Shown here in pieces: positions 35,935 to 43,864 of a stretch of 64,000 nucleotides of DNA. The position numbers and the translations under genes were made by a program. Origin of the DNA: UBA2040 sp041674745 (GTDB lineage: Bacteria; Bacteroidota; Bacteroidia; Flavobacteriales_D; Crocinitomicaceae). The stretch is taken from contig JBAYVD010000010.1 of the NCBI GenBank assembly GCA_041674745.1, positions 76,071-140,070 of the forward strand, written 5' to 3'. The first letter of the stretch is position 1. Every line of letters starts with the position of its first letter. A model generated the notes under the pieces. The model did not search any database, was not told the DNA's origin, and was given only the letters and a program-made list of their open reading frames with translations.

Positions 35935-36252
35935 TTATTTTTTTGGTGAAATAACATCCAAATAGGCTGTATGCATTGCTTCGAAAACTAATTCAGTGGG
36001 AATCACGTTTAATTCAAAAGTGGTCCAACCTTGCTCACCAAACTTATTAGGTACAGGAAAAATTCCCGTTTTATAGGAACAAAAAGTGACCTGATCCACC
36101 AAAGGTAGTTTAATATTCACGGAATTACTTTTTTCATCGTAGGAGGCAAATATGCGCTTCCCTTTTACTTTGAAGGCAGTTCGATCAAAATGTGGATTCT
36201 GTTCAGTATTCTCTAACGAAAGTACCAAATCATGAATGGTCTCAAAATTCAT
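35935..36252 (-). CDS. MmcQ/YjbR-family protein
   Basis: 105 residues, full length for the family. The pattern LENTEQNPHFDRTAFKVKGKRIFASYDEKSNSVNIKL and EQGWTTFELNVIPTELVFEAMHTAYLDV matches MmcQ/YjbR (CyaY-like fold). The function is not firmly known; DNA binding has been proposed. It lies 19 bp upstream of the stop of the SprB-repeat gene on the same strand and follows it in the transcript. Confidence 0.88.
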   Translation of the reverse strand: MNFETIHDLVLSLENTEQNPHFDRTAFKVKGKRIFASYDEKSNSVNIKLPLVDQVTFCSYKTGIFPVPNKFGEQGWTTFELNVIPTELVFEAMHTAYLDVISPKK

Positions 36253-36271
36253 ATTTTAAGACAAAACACAC

Positions 36272-38752
36272 TTATTGAAGAATCAATTTTGAAGTAAAGG
36301 TGCCTGAAGAATTCACGATTCTAGCGATATAAACACCTTTTTCCTCTTTCGTTAAATCAATTTTAGAAACGGATGAAGTAAGCGCAGATTCCATAATGAT
36401 TTTGCCATTCAAATCCATAATCACCAGTTTAGAATCTAAGCCCGAAAGTAACTCTATCGTATACAATCCAGCAGAAGGATTTGGATATATACTTGCAAGT
36501 GTATTAGAATTCGTTTCTTCAAGTCCAGCAACACTTGTCAAGGTTACGGTTAAAAATGACGTACAAGAATTCGCGTCTGTGACGGTGACCGTATAGGTGC
36601 CCGCATTCAATCCTGTTGGATCTTCCACCAAACCTCCGCCGTTGCTCCATTGATATGTATACGGAGCGGTCCCTCCTGTTGCAGTTAAATCGATAGAACC
36701 ATCCAATCCTATATTGGCGGGAACGGTGGTTGCAGTTAAAACAATGGCAGCAGGTTCTGTAATTACAATGGTATCTACAAAAACACACCCACTGGCATCC
36801 GAAATCGAATAAATAACATTGCCAGCTGATAAGAACATAGGATCATTTGAACCCCAATTAATGGAAAGACTTCCTGTTCCGCCTCTCGGTGTTACAGTAG
36901 CGGTTCCTGTTATTCCTCCATGACAGTCTACGTTTGTCGAAGTTACATTTGAAGTAATAGCTGGTGGCTGAGAAATCACAATCTGCTCTGTACTACTGCA
37001 CCCATTTGCATCAGTTACAACGACCTGATACAATCCTGATGGTAAACCGGTTGGATCTTCGTTGGTACCCGAATAATTGGTCCAACTGTACAAATAAGTT
37101 CCACCAATTGGTGTTCCACCAACGACATTGATATCAATACTTCCATCTGCTGCACCATTGCAACTGGCATTCGTGTGCGATACTACAACAGCATCGAAAC
37201 CTACACAAATTGAATGACCTTTTACTTCCAGCATCATTTCAGCTGTTTCATTGTTTCTCCATTCAGCCCATCCGCCAGCAACCAATTCATAGTTTCGTCT
37301 TGAAAAAGGCGTTTGCCCATAAGTGCCTAGTGAAATTGCTGGATACACTGGATCTTGTCTCCAAACAACATAGATACCTCCAGAAAAAATAGTGTCCGGT
37401 ATGGATAATGTGGAAGCAATCCAACCAGAGGCCGTATTGTTCGTTATAACAGTGGATTCAATTAAATTTCCAGGTGAATTTCCAGCACCACTATCGTCAT
37501 ATAATTCTAAGGTCACATTGCTTGAAGTCAAGGAACTATTTACCACGTATGCACCCAATTTGGTTACAATATAGGGATAGGATGGTGGAATAATATGCAA
37601 GCCACCTCCATCGTTAAAAGTTCCACTGGACAAACTCCAGGTACTTGAATAAGCATCACCTGCATTTACATTGCTTAGTCTGGCAAGCGTTGCATTTAAT
37701 TGCACGGTTTCAAATTCAATTATTTTAGAATTGTTTCCAGGATTTATGTCACTGGCATTGGTTACTGTAGATTGAATGGAAAATTGCCCAACCGTGGTGG
37801 GTAGATAACTAAAAATCAAGGTTGTATCATCACCGCTTGCCAAACCACCCGAGATAGTTTGTGTGGAATTCAAAACAGTGATTCCAATGGCATTCTTGAT
37901 CAATACATTAACCGTATAAGTGGTCGTAACATTTGCATTTCCCGAATTTTTCACGTTGACGGGTATCGAAATGGCATTTCCTGTATAAAAGAATTCAGCT
38001 TGATTTTTTAGGTTCAAGGTCCAAAGCGGCGTAAGATCCTGTACTTGAATTAAAACTACCGGTGGATATTTGAACTTCACCACGTAGTTAGCTGCCGTGG
38101 CGGCATTTTGAGAATGCGTTAATCCAATGGTTCCTGTCGGTCCTTCTATACCTATTAATTGATTCACTGTACATGAACCAGCGATATAGCTGGTTGTTTG
38201 GTATTGATACGTGATGGAGGAATCTGCATTGGACAAAATTACTTGAAACGAATTGGCTCCTGTATAACCTGGTGCGGCTACTTGCCAAAACGGAACATCG
38301 ATAAAACTGATAATAAATCGGTTGTTCAGGTTGTCAAATTTATAATATACCTGGGCTGTGTTTCCCATACCAGTAAAAATCAAATCCGACATCAAAGGCG
38401 CCAAATAATTATCCCCAACACCACCACCAGTAGGAATGGATGGAAAACAGGAAGCTATGTTTCCAATATTATCAAACCCAATCCAACCATTTGAACCAAT
38501 TTTAACGGAATTGAAATCTCCCCAGTAATAATGAAAATTCATGCCCATTGGAATCATTCCTACGGAATTGTCATCCGTCAATCCTGTCACCAAGGTTCCG
38601 GTTGATGTAATATCAATCCATGAATAAGCTGGTCCACCGGGTTCGTTGCTGTCTATCCAAGTATAACCATACGCATCAGGGCCACCTGTTGCGGCTTTAA
38701 AAAATGGAATAGCGAGAAGAATAACCGCAAAGGAAAGTAACATTTTTTTCAT
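36272..38752 (-). CDS. Secreted T9SS cargo protein with SprB repeats
   Basis: 826 residues from ATG 38752 (a GTG upstream is less likely), with a signal peptide. Residues about 20-215 resemble an anchor or nidogen-like domain with Trp-Ile-Gly-Phe (IGSNGWIGFDNIG). Residues 240-350 form a CARDB-like segment. Residues about 505-720 contain three SprB repeats (SCNGAADGSIDINVVGGTP, DCHGGITGTATVTPRGGTG, GLDGSIDLTATGGTAPYTYQ), as in the gliding adhesin SprB. The last 75 residues are a type A T9SS sorting signal (SIYPNPSAGLYTIEL). It is probably a surface adhesin. Confidence 0.88.
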   Translation of the reverse strand: MKKMLLSFAVILLAIPFFKAATGGPDAYGYTWIDSNEPGGPAYSWIDITSTGTLVTGLTDDNSVGMIPMGMNFHYYWGDFNSVKIGSNGWIGFDNIGNIASCFPSIPTGGGVGDNYLAPLMSDLIFTGMGNTAQVYYKFDNLNNRFIISFIDVPFWQVAAPGYTGANSFQVILSNADSSITYQYQTTSYIAGSCTVNQLIGIEGPTGTIGLTHSQNAATAANYVVKFKYPPVVLIQVQDLTPLWTLNLKNQAEFFYTGNAISIPVNVKNSGNANVTTTYTVNVLIKNAIGITVLNSTQTISGGLASGDDTTLIFSYLPTTVGQFSIQSTVTNASDINPGNNSKIIEFETVQLNATLARLSNVNAGDAYSSTWSLSSGTFNDGGGLHIIPPSYPYIVTKLGAYVVNSSLTSSNVTLELYDDSGAGNSPGNLIESTVITNNTASGWIASTLSIPDTIFSGGIYVVWRQDPVYPAISLGTYGQTPFSRRNYELVAGGWAEWRNNETAEMMLEVKGHSICVGFDAVVVSHTNASCNGAADGSIDINVVGGTPIGGTYLYSWTNYSGTNEDPTGLPSGLYQVVVTDANGCSSTEQIVISQPPAITSNVTSTNVDCHGGITGTATVTPRGGTGSLSINWGSNDPMFLSAGNVIYSISDASGCVFVDTIVITEPAAIVLTATTVPANIGLDGSIDLTATGGTAPYTYQWSNGGGLVEDPTGLNAGTYTVTVTDANSCTSFLTVTLTSVAGLEETNSNTLASIYPNPSAGLYTIELLSGLDSKLVIMDLNGKIIMESALTSSVSKIDLTKEEKGVYIARIVNSSGTFTSKLILQ

Positions 38753-38850
38753 AGTATCCAGTTTTACAATATTCACGGAAGTTACAAAAAAAAGTTATTC
38801 ATTTGAAAACGAGCACAAAAAAATATTGTATCCCCCTATTTCATTTTAAA

Positions 38851-40482
38851 TTATTTTTTCGCAGCCTCGTTCATCGTGATGAAATAGTTGGCTTTCCCTT
38901 TTCGGTCGACAAAAAATGAACTTATTTCTTTGTAATACAAGCTTGAATCCATCGTATTTAGTTGATTTTTTTGCTCCAAGGTGAGTATCAAAACTACAGG
39001 CAACTCACTCCTGAACTTGATTAAAAAATCACTTTCTGGAATCGTATCAACCATGGAACTGAAATTCGAACTTAAATAAAATGGCAAACTAGGTGGGTGA
39101 CCTGTCGTATTCCCAATGATTATTTCACTTTCGCTTTTTGCTTCCGATGCAATGAATTCACTTACTTTTCGCGTACTGTCTTTGTAGTTGTCTACTAATG
39201 GCAAAATGACAACCCAAATTACGAATTGAAAAGTCAGATTTAATCCTATAATGGCGGTGAAAAAATGCTTGGATTCTCTTTTCCTGAACAAAGTAATCCA
39301 AGCAGTCGTCATTCCCATTGCAAATACAGCAGTAATCCATTGTAGCGTACTAGAAAACTCCATGAATACGGTTGCTCCAAACAATGCAGCCACGACCAAG
39401 CAGGCAATTAAAACCTGAACAACTATGAGCGATTTTATTGGTCGTGTATTATTTTTTAGGTGCTCCACAATGATTTTCGAAATCATAATCGCCATTGGTA
39501 CGTGCGCTACGACGGCATAAGCAGGCAGTTTGCTGGGTGAAAATTCATAAAACAGCCAACCCGCTACAAACCAAGCACCCAATAGTAAATTCTCGCCTTT
39601 GTCTTTTAAAATTCCTGTAATCAGTTTCCAAAATGCAGTTGGGAACAACGCGATATACGGTGTGAAAAACGCGATTAAAAAAACAAAGTGCAAGCCTGGA
39701 GGACCTGTTTGTCCCAAAACACTCCCATTGATTCGTTTCAAAATGTACCAATCCAACATCCAATTGATGAGCACACCTCCATCGCGTTGCGAAGCAAAAT
39801 ACCCCCACAAAAACAATGGCAAAAGTGCCAATGGAAGAAAAAACCAAGGATGCAAAATGATCAGGTTCTTTCTAGATGGATGCAGTATTACCAAAATTCC
39901 CGCAAAAACAGCGGTAAAAATGACAATGGGCGGACCTTTCAGCAAGAGTGCCAAAGCAAAGGAAATCCAAAAAACGAGCACCGCCCAGTACTTTCGATGG
40001 TTGATTATTTCAACTATTGCCAAACCACAAAGCGTAGAAAAAAACAACAAACCACCATCCGTAACGGATATTTTAGCCAAAACAGGCACAAAAATCGATG
40101 TTGCCAAAACCAGCATAGCGATGAGTCCCGTCTTTTTTCCAAACAATTTTCCACCCCAAAAATAAACGATGAGGTAAGTGGAAAAAATACTCAAAGCCGC
40201 AGGTAAACGCACCGCAAATTCCGAAATTCCAAAGAATTTGTAGCCTAGCGCAATCATCCAAAAATGCAAGGGAGTTTTGCGGTGAATTTCAGACCACATG
40301 AATTCTGGAATCAGCCAATTGTCGGATTTCAACATGCTTTTAGCGAATCCTGCATAAGCGGCTTCATCTTGGTCCCAAAGACTAATGGAGCCCATGTGAG
40401 CAAACGTGATGATCCCCAACAGAACGATGACCAATGTGTTCAAATGTTTAGTAACCCACTCCATTAAAAATTTCATTTTCAT
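38851..40482 (-). CDS. GT39/ArnT-like membrane glycosyltransferase
   Basis: 543 residues from ATG 40482. About 12 membrane segments follow a first periplasmic loop with the acidic catalytic pattern DQDEAAYAGFAKSML and HRKTPLHFWMIALGYKFFG, typical of PMT/ArnT enzymes (Asp-Glu for sugar transfer from a polyprenyl-phosphate donor). The C-terminal 150 residues form a periplasmic domain (TTGHPPSLPFYLSSN). It probably transfers a sugar to lipid A, a protein or a glycan; the acceptor cannot be told. It is monocistronic. Confidence 0.88.
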   Translation of the reverse strand: MKMKFLMEWVTKHLNTLVIVLLGIITFAHMGSISLWDQDEAAYAGFAKSMLKSDNWLIPEFMWSEIHRKTPLHFWMIALGYKFFGISEFAVRLPAALSIFSTYLIVYFWGGKLFGKKTGLIAMLVLATSIFVPVLAKISVTDGGLLFFSTLCGLAIVEIINHRKYWAVLVFWISFALALLLKGPPIVIFTAVFAGILVILHPSRKNLIILHPWFFLPLALLPLFLWGYFASQRDGGVLINWMLDWYILKRINGSVLGQTGPPGLHFVFLIAFFTPYIALFPTAFWKLITGILKDKGENLLLGAWFVAGWLFYEFSPSKLPAYAVVAHVPMAIMISKIIVEHLKNNTRPIKSLIVVQVLIACLVVAALFGATVFMEFSSTLQWITAVFAMGMTTAWITLFRKRESKHFFTAIIGLNLTFQFVIWVVILPLVDNYKDSTRKVSEFIASEAKSESEIIIGNTTGHPPSLPFYLSSNFSSMVDTIPESDFLIKFRSELPVVLILTLEQKNQLNTMDSSLYYKEISSFFVDRKGKANYFITMNEAAKK

Positions 40483-40783
40483 TTTTTTACGACTTGTATG
40501 ATTTCTATCCGCAAACAAGAAAAAACGCACAGCTCAGAGTCTATGCTTTCTATTCATTGTTGATCCGCTTATGTCGGATAGTTTATTTTATTCCGATAAA
40601 AATTCGTTTCCCATCAAATGTATCACTTCTTTGGCAAATTTCACACAAGGTTTTACCACCTTTCCTTCGTTAAAAATTCTGCCGAAGCAACCAATCTTTT
40701 GCGTTGGTCTCTTTTTATAGATGGAAAATTAAGGAGAATGGTTGGGCGATTCAACCAATAAACCAAGCTATTTTTAAATTGAA
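40483..40783. other. Gene-poor spacer before the cassette-like region
   Basis: Three hundred bases without a convincing gene. It holds the 5' region of the glycosyltransferase gene, a 47-codon plus-strand frame at 40618-40761 whose peptide (EATNLLRWSLFIDGKLRR near the end) looks protein-like but matches nothing I recognise, and a short palindrome GGTTG...CAACC near 40740-40757. It may be decayed remains of an older insertion beside the cassettes. I see no terminal repeats of an insertion sequence. Confidence 0.35.
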
Positions 40784-40866
40784 GTGTGTAACACGAAAAT
40801 CGTATATTTGGTATAGAAAGACTCGGTATGTTGCACTTTTGTGGCGCATAGCGATTAGTTAAGTGT
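40784..40866 (+). repeat. attC-like site A (left boundary of cassette 1)
   Basis: An AAC at 40790-40792 and GTTAAGTGT at 40858-40866 bracket an imperfect hairpin. CGGTATG...GCAC (40824-40836) faces GTG...CATAGCG (40841-40853) across a TTTT loop, with ten of thirteen positions paired. GTTAAGT fits the GTTRRRY core of integron recombination sites. The 9-bp end is exactly complementary to the left end of site B. Confidence 0.5.
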
Positions 40867-41694
40867 AATGGAGCATTTTGTGTAACTAAGACAATAATAA
40901 TCGTTCGTTTATTAAAACAAATCTAATTTGAAAAGTATCTTTTTGATCGTTATCGTGATTATTTCGTTTTCACCGACATTGTGCAGTCAACAAAATTTTT
41001 ATTGGAAAATAAATTGGAAATTTACTGATAATCATAATGAATCAATTAGTAATCTAGACGTCCAATTCGGATGTCCTGGATATCCCACTGCACTTTATTT
41101 CAAAACAAATTCTAATGGTTTAATTTCAACAATTTTGCCAATGCAAACGATACAAAAAGATAGTATGCAAGTAGATACAATTTGTGGATGTGTTGTTCAA
41201 ATTTTTGATGATAGATACGAATCCTTTCATTTGGGACTTTTTGAATACCCAAAACAAATTATTGAAAATGGAACAGAATTGATAAAACTTAATTTAATGA
41301 CTTCCGCCCAATTAGATAAGAAGAAATTCGCTTATTTGTCGGGGCGAATTTCAAAAACTGATATAGCTTTGAAAGACACGATAATAATTTATGATTTTGC
41401 TAAAATAAATCCCTACAATGAGCCGTATTCAATGGATTTATCGAAGGACTCTAAAAACAATTACAAACTTGTCTTTTATGAAAAACCAACTGCTTTTGAT
41501 AATATCACTCAAATCGAAAAGACGGCAAAAATAAAACTAAAGAAAAAGAGTGTAACGATTAAACTAGATGGTAAAAAGAACAAGTTTATTCTTAGTACTT
41601 TTAAAAGCAATAACGAATACAGATATATATTAACGAGAGAATAAAAACACTTAACACACGCTATGCCGCCACTGCGCGGCGCATAGCATTGCCG
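40859..41694 (+). mobile_element. Integron-like gene cassette 1
   Basis: This segment of 836 bp starts at the G^TT point of site A and ends at that of site B. It has one plus-strand gene with little 5' leader and a hairpin site at its 3' end, the exact layout of an integron cassette. The cassette start GTTAAGTGT (40858-40866) and the first arm of its own 3' site, ACACTTAAC (41647-41655), are perfect inverted repeats, as the cassette model demands. The DNA is visibly more AT-rich than its neighbours. No integrase is present in the window. Confidence 0.55.
40928..41644 (+). CDS. Secreted protein of unknown function (cassette 1 cargo)
   Basis: 238 residues from a TTG start, chosen because it gives a normal signal peptide (KSIFLIVIVIISFSPTLCSQQ) and no ATG does. 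The mature protein has a possible carboxypeptidase-regulatory-like beta domain (ISNLDVQFGCPGYPTALYF, then TNSNGLISTILPM), a CGC motif near 85, and a Lys-rich C-terminal third. I do not recognise a family. It is the only gene of integron-like cassette 1 and stops 3 bases before the start of the attC-like site, as cassette genes often do. Confidence 0.75.
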   Translation: MKSIFLIVIVIISFSPTLCSQQNFYWKINWKFTDNHNESISNLDVQFGCPGYPTALYFKTNSNGLISTILPMQTIQKDSMQVDTICGCVVQIFDDRYESFHLGLFEYPKQIIENGTELIKLNLMTSAQLDKKKFAYLSGRISKTDIALKDTIIIYDFAKINPYNEPYSMDLSKDSKNNYKLVFYEKPTAFDNITQIEKTAKIKLKKKSVTIKLDGKKNKFILSTFKSNNEYRYILTRE

Positions 41695-41702
41695 TTAGTA
41701 GC
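41647..41702 (+). repeat. attC-like site B (end of cassette 1, start of cassette 2)
   Basis: 56 bp. The left core ACTTAAC fits RYYYAAC; the right core is GTTAGTA (GTT conserved, last base off consensus). The inner stem GCTAT+GCCGC (41660-41669) pairs with GCGGC+ATAGC (41676-41687), with two unpaired bases GC on one strand, like the extrahelical bases that integrases recognise. The left 9 bp matches site A in reverse and the right 9 bp matches site C in reverse. Confidence 0.6.
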
Positions 41703-42602
41703 AAACAGACATGACAAACTGACAATCATTTTATTTAATGAGTAATAATTTTCCCGAAATACTTTACAAATATAGGACATGGCAAAGTGACTACAGTAAG
41801 AATATTTTGCTAAAAAATGAGATTTATTTTTCTTCCTCCGTTCAGTTTAATGACCCGTTTGACGCTTCTTTACCTTATAAATATTCAGAGGCAGAGTTGA
41901 CATCAGAAAACATAAGAAAAAAGCTATTTGAAATAGGAAGGAGAATTAATCCACAAATGCCTGAAGAAGAATTAGAAATTGAAGTAACCACAAGACAAAA
42001 CTCTGGAATATTTGCAAACGGACAATATTGGAAAGATCACTATCCCGATTTTAAAATCCAAATGCAGAATACGTTTGGTATATTTTGCTTGACTGAAAAA
42101 AAAGATGATATTTTAATGTGGTCGCATTATTCAAATTCACATCAAGGATTTTGTATTGGTTTTGATTCAAAAATATTAATTGAGGCAACGCAATGTACTT
42201 TAGGGCCAATTCAATATGAAAACGAATTCCCAACGATGCCGCTTTTTAACTTTGGCCCACAAGACTTGTTAAGACTCGTAATGACTAAATCGAAACATTG
42301 GGAATATGAATGCGAAGCCCGAATGATAAAAATGCTAAGCCCGAATAAAAGTTTCGAAGTGCCTAACGGAGCGTTTAAAGAAATTATTTTTGGTTGCAAA
42401 ATTAATGCAACGACAAAAGAGGAATTAATAAATTTGTGTCGTTCAAAATTCAGTCAAATAAAGTTTTTTGACGCCAAGCTTAATGACTCAAGTTTTAAAT
42501 TGGACATTATTCCATTTGAATAGACAAAGTACAAAAACTGGCAGCTACTAACAGCAATTCTATTTGCAACTTCGGCAAACAAATTAATAAGAAACCTGCA
42601 CG
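41695..42602 (+). mobile_element. Integron-like gene cassette 2
   Basis: From the G^TT of site B to that of site C, about 908 bp, with one plus-strand gene (DUF2971). Its start GTTAGTAGC (41694-41702) and the first arm of its 3' site GCTACTAAC (42544-42552) are perfect 9-bp inverted repeats, differing in sequence from those of cassette 1, exactly as each cassette carries its own pair in real integrons. Confidence 0.55.
41738..42523 (+). CDS. DUF2971-family protein (cassette 2 cargo)
   Basis: 261 residues, cytoplasmic. DUF2971 marks are clear: LYKYRTWQSDYSKNILLKNE, IYFSSSVQFNDPFDAS, FGIFCLTEKKDDILMWSHYS and HQGFCIGFDSKIL. The biochemical role of the family is not known; members are frequent in variable islands, beside phage-defence and toxin genes. 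Here it is the lone gene of the second integron-like cassette. The ATG is 36 bp inside the cassette and the stop 20 bp before the 3' site. Base composition is AT-rich compared with the core genes on both sides. Confidence 0.85.
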   Translation: MSNNFPEILYKYRTWQSDYSKNILLKNEIYFSSSVQFNDPFDASLPYKYSEAELTSENIRKKLFEIGRRINPQMPEEELEIEVTTRQNSGIFANGQYWKDHYPDFKIQMQNTFGIFCLTEKKDDILMWSHYSNSHQGFCIGFDSKILIEATQCTLGPIQYENEFPTMPLFNFGPQDLLRLVMTKSKHWEYECEARMIKMLSPNKSFEVPNGAFKEIIFGCKINATTKEELINLCRSKFSQIKFFDAKLNDSSFKLDIIPFE

Positions 42603-42611
42603 TTTACTACC
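42544..42611 (+). repeat. attC-like site C (end of cassette 2)
   Basis: The left core GCTACTAAC (42544-42552) is followed by GCA (42554-42556) and TTTGC (42563-42567). These face GCAAA (42575-42579), TGC (42597-42599) and GTT (42602-42604), giving a weak multi-bulge hairpin. The right arm is about 12 bases longer than the left. This is the least palindromic of the three sites. Confidence 0.4.
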
Positions 42612-42628
42612 TTAGAACCTAAACCATA

Positions 42629-43150
42629 ATGAAAAAAATATTTATAGTACTGTTTTTATTTATGAAGAATTTCTGTTTCTCACAAAATGACAGTTTGCCA
42701 AGTTTATTGATTCATTATTCAGATGACCCATCAATCGTTTTAACAGGATACAAGCAACCAAATTTAAATTCTGAATCTATCATTACAAGTGATCTTGAAA
42801 TTTCACTTGACACATTGATTAAATACTATTCAATCCGATTAGATTTTTTTCCTGATACTACTTATTTAAATTCGATAAAAAATCATTTGTATCTGGATAG
42901 TATTCGCTTTTCAGCATTGATCATCAAAGCTGAATTAAGAATGTGGGTCATAAAATCCAGAAATGGAGGACCGAGAAATTATGAAGATTTATCCTTAAAA
43001 TATGGGGTGATATATTATGCGGGAAGTTGTATGAATGAACCAAGTGATTTTGAAAAAGAGTATGATCTCTTTATGAGAAAGCTTCTTTTACTCAGAAATG
43101 GAACTAATTGGGAGGAAAAATACAATTTAGAGTATCAAAAAAGAAATTAA
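42629..43150 (+). CDS. Exported protein of unknown function
   Basis: 173 residues with a signal peptide (KKIFIVLFLFMKNFCFSQ). The mature part is helical and polar, with FFPDTTYLNSIKNHLYLDS and RMWVIKSRNGGPRNYEDLS segments. I do not recognise a family. It lies 18 bp after attC-like site C, in the same orientation as the two cassette genes. A 6-bp match (GTTTAC at 42602 and GTAAAC at 43167) could mark a third, decayed cassette, but this is too short to be relied on. Composition is AT-rich like the cassettes. Confidence 0.7.
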   Translation: MKKIFIVLFLFMKNFCFSQNDSLPSLLIHYSDDPSIVLTGYKQPNLNSESIITSDLEISLDTLIKYYSIRLDFFPDTTYLNSIKNHLYLDSIRFSALIIKAELRMWVIKSRNGGPRNYEDLSLKYGVIYYAGSCMNEPSDFEKEYDLFMRKLLLLRNGTNWEEKYNLEYQKRN

Positions 43151-43323
43151 AGACTTATAAGAATAGGTAAACAAAAGCGTCCAAAACAATATATTTGAGA
43201 AGTTGATTCTTTGCAGCAGAATATTAAAATCATTCAATAGTACTTTTAGACGTAAATTATAATAAAAAGAAAAATTTTAGCGACGAAAAACATTGTTCTG
43301 TACAACTTAGAATTGATTAAAAA

Positions 43324-43827
43324 ATGATTACGAAAACCAAAGTTTCTGCCGTCTACGCATGCTCCTTAGAAAGAGCCTTTAAAACTCCCATGCTTTGTGA
43401 TGTTTCTAAAGTTCATACAGGATTTGGTATAATGCCTAAGATAACGCATACGACCGACGATGAAAACTGGGGAAAACCGGGTTCAAACAAAAAGGTTTAT
43501 GCGGCAAAATCATTCTCCCAAAAAGGAGGTTTTGCTTCGGTTGATTCCGTCCTGGAAAGAGAGGAAAATCAATATTGGAAAATTCAGGTGGATAATTTTC
43601 AATCCTGGATGTTGGGTTTTTACAAGTTTGTTGGTGAATGGAAAACCACCCAATTAGAACCGAACAAAATTCTAGTCGAATACACGTATTCCTTGTATTC
43701 AAACGTTCCATTTTTGTACCCGTTGAACTGGATATTTGCCAAAACGTTTTGGAGAATTTACATGAAAAGAGTTCTTGAAAACGTTCGAACGATGGCCTAT
43801 CAAAATGAACCGTACTTGTACCAATAA
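43324..43827 (+). CDS. SRPBCC/START-like lipid-binding fold protein
   Basis: 167 residues, no signal peptide. The pattern of an N-terminal strand with SLERAFKTPMLCD, a middle beta sheet (VYAAKSFSQKGGFASVDSVL, WKIQVDNFQSWML) and a long C-terminal helix (FAKTFWRIYMKRVLENVRTM) suggests a polyketide-cyclase/START-like helix-grip fold. The ligand is unknown. It converges with the symporter gene. The family call rests on pattern, not on a catalytic motif. Confidence 0.65.
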   Translation: MITKTKVSAVYACSLERAFKTPMLCDVSKVHTGFGIMPKITHTTDDENWGKPGSNKKVYAAKSFSQKGGFASVDSVLEREENQYWKIQVDNFQSWMLGFYKFVGEWKTTQLEPNKILVEYTYSLYSNVPFLYPLNWIFAKTFWRIYMKRVLENVRTMAYQNEPYLYQ

Positions 43828-43864
43828 ACACAACCACAAAAGCCAATGAAATGATTGTTCAAAG

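Noticed and set aside
36519..37150. DNA repeats within the SprB-repeat gene as a CRISPR or mobile repeat
   Set aside because: The units are protein domain repeats diverged at the DNA level and in one reading frame; there are no spacers or cas genes.
40741..40757. Palindrome GGTTG...CAACC that could be the end of an insertion sequence
   Set aside because: It is only five base pairs per arm, there is no matching end elsewhere nearby, no transposase frame and no target duplication.
42480..42560. Site C as an ordinary terminator for the DUF2971 gene
   Set aside because: There is no T run after the weak stem, and the exact 9-bp inverted match to the cassette start is not explained by a terminator.
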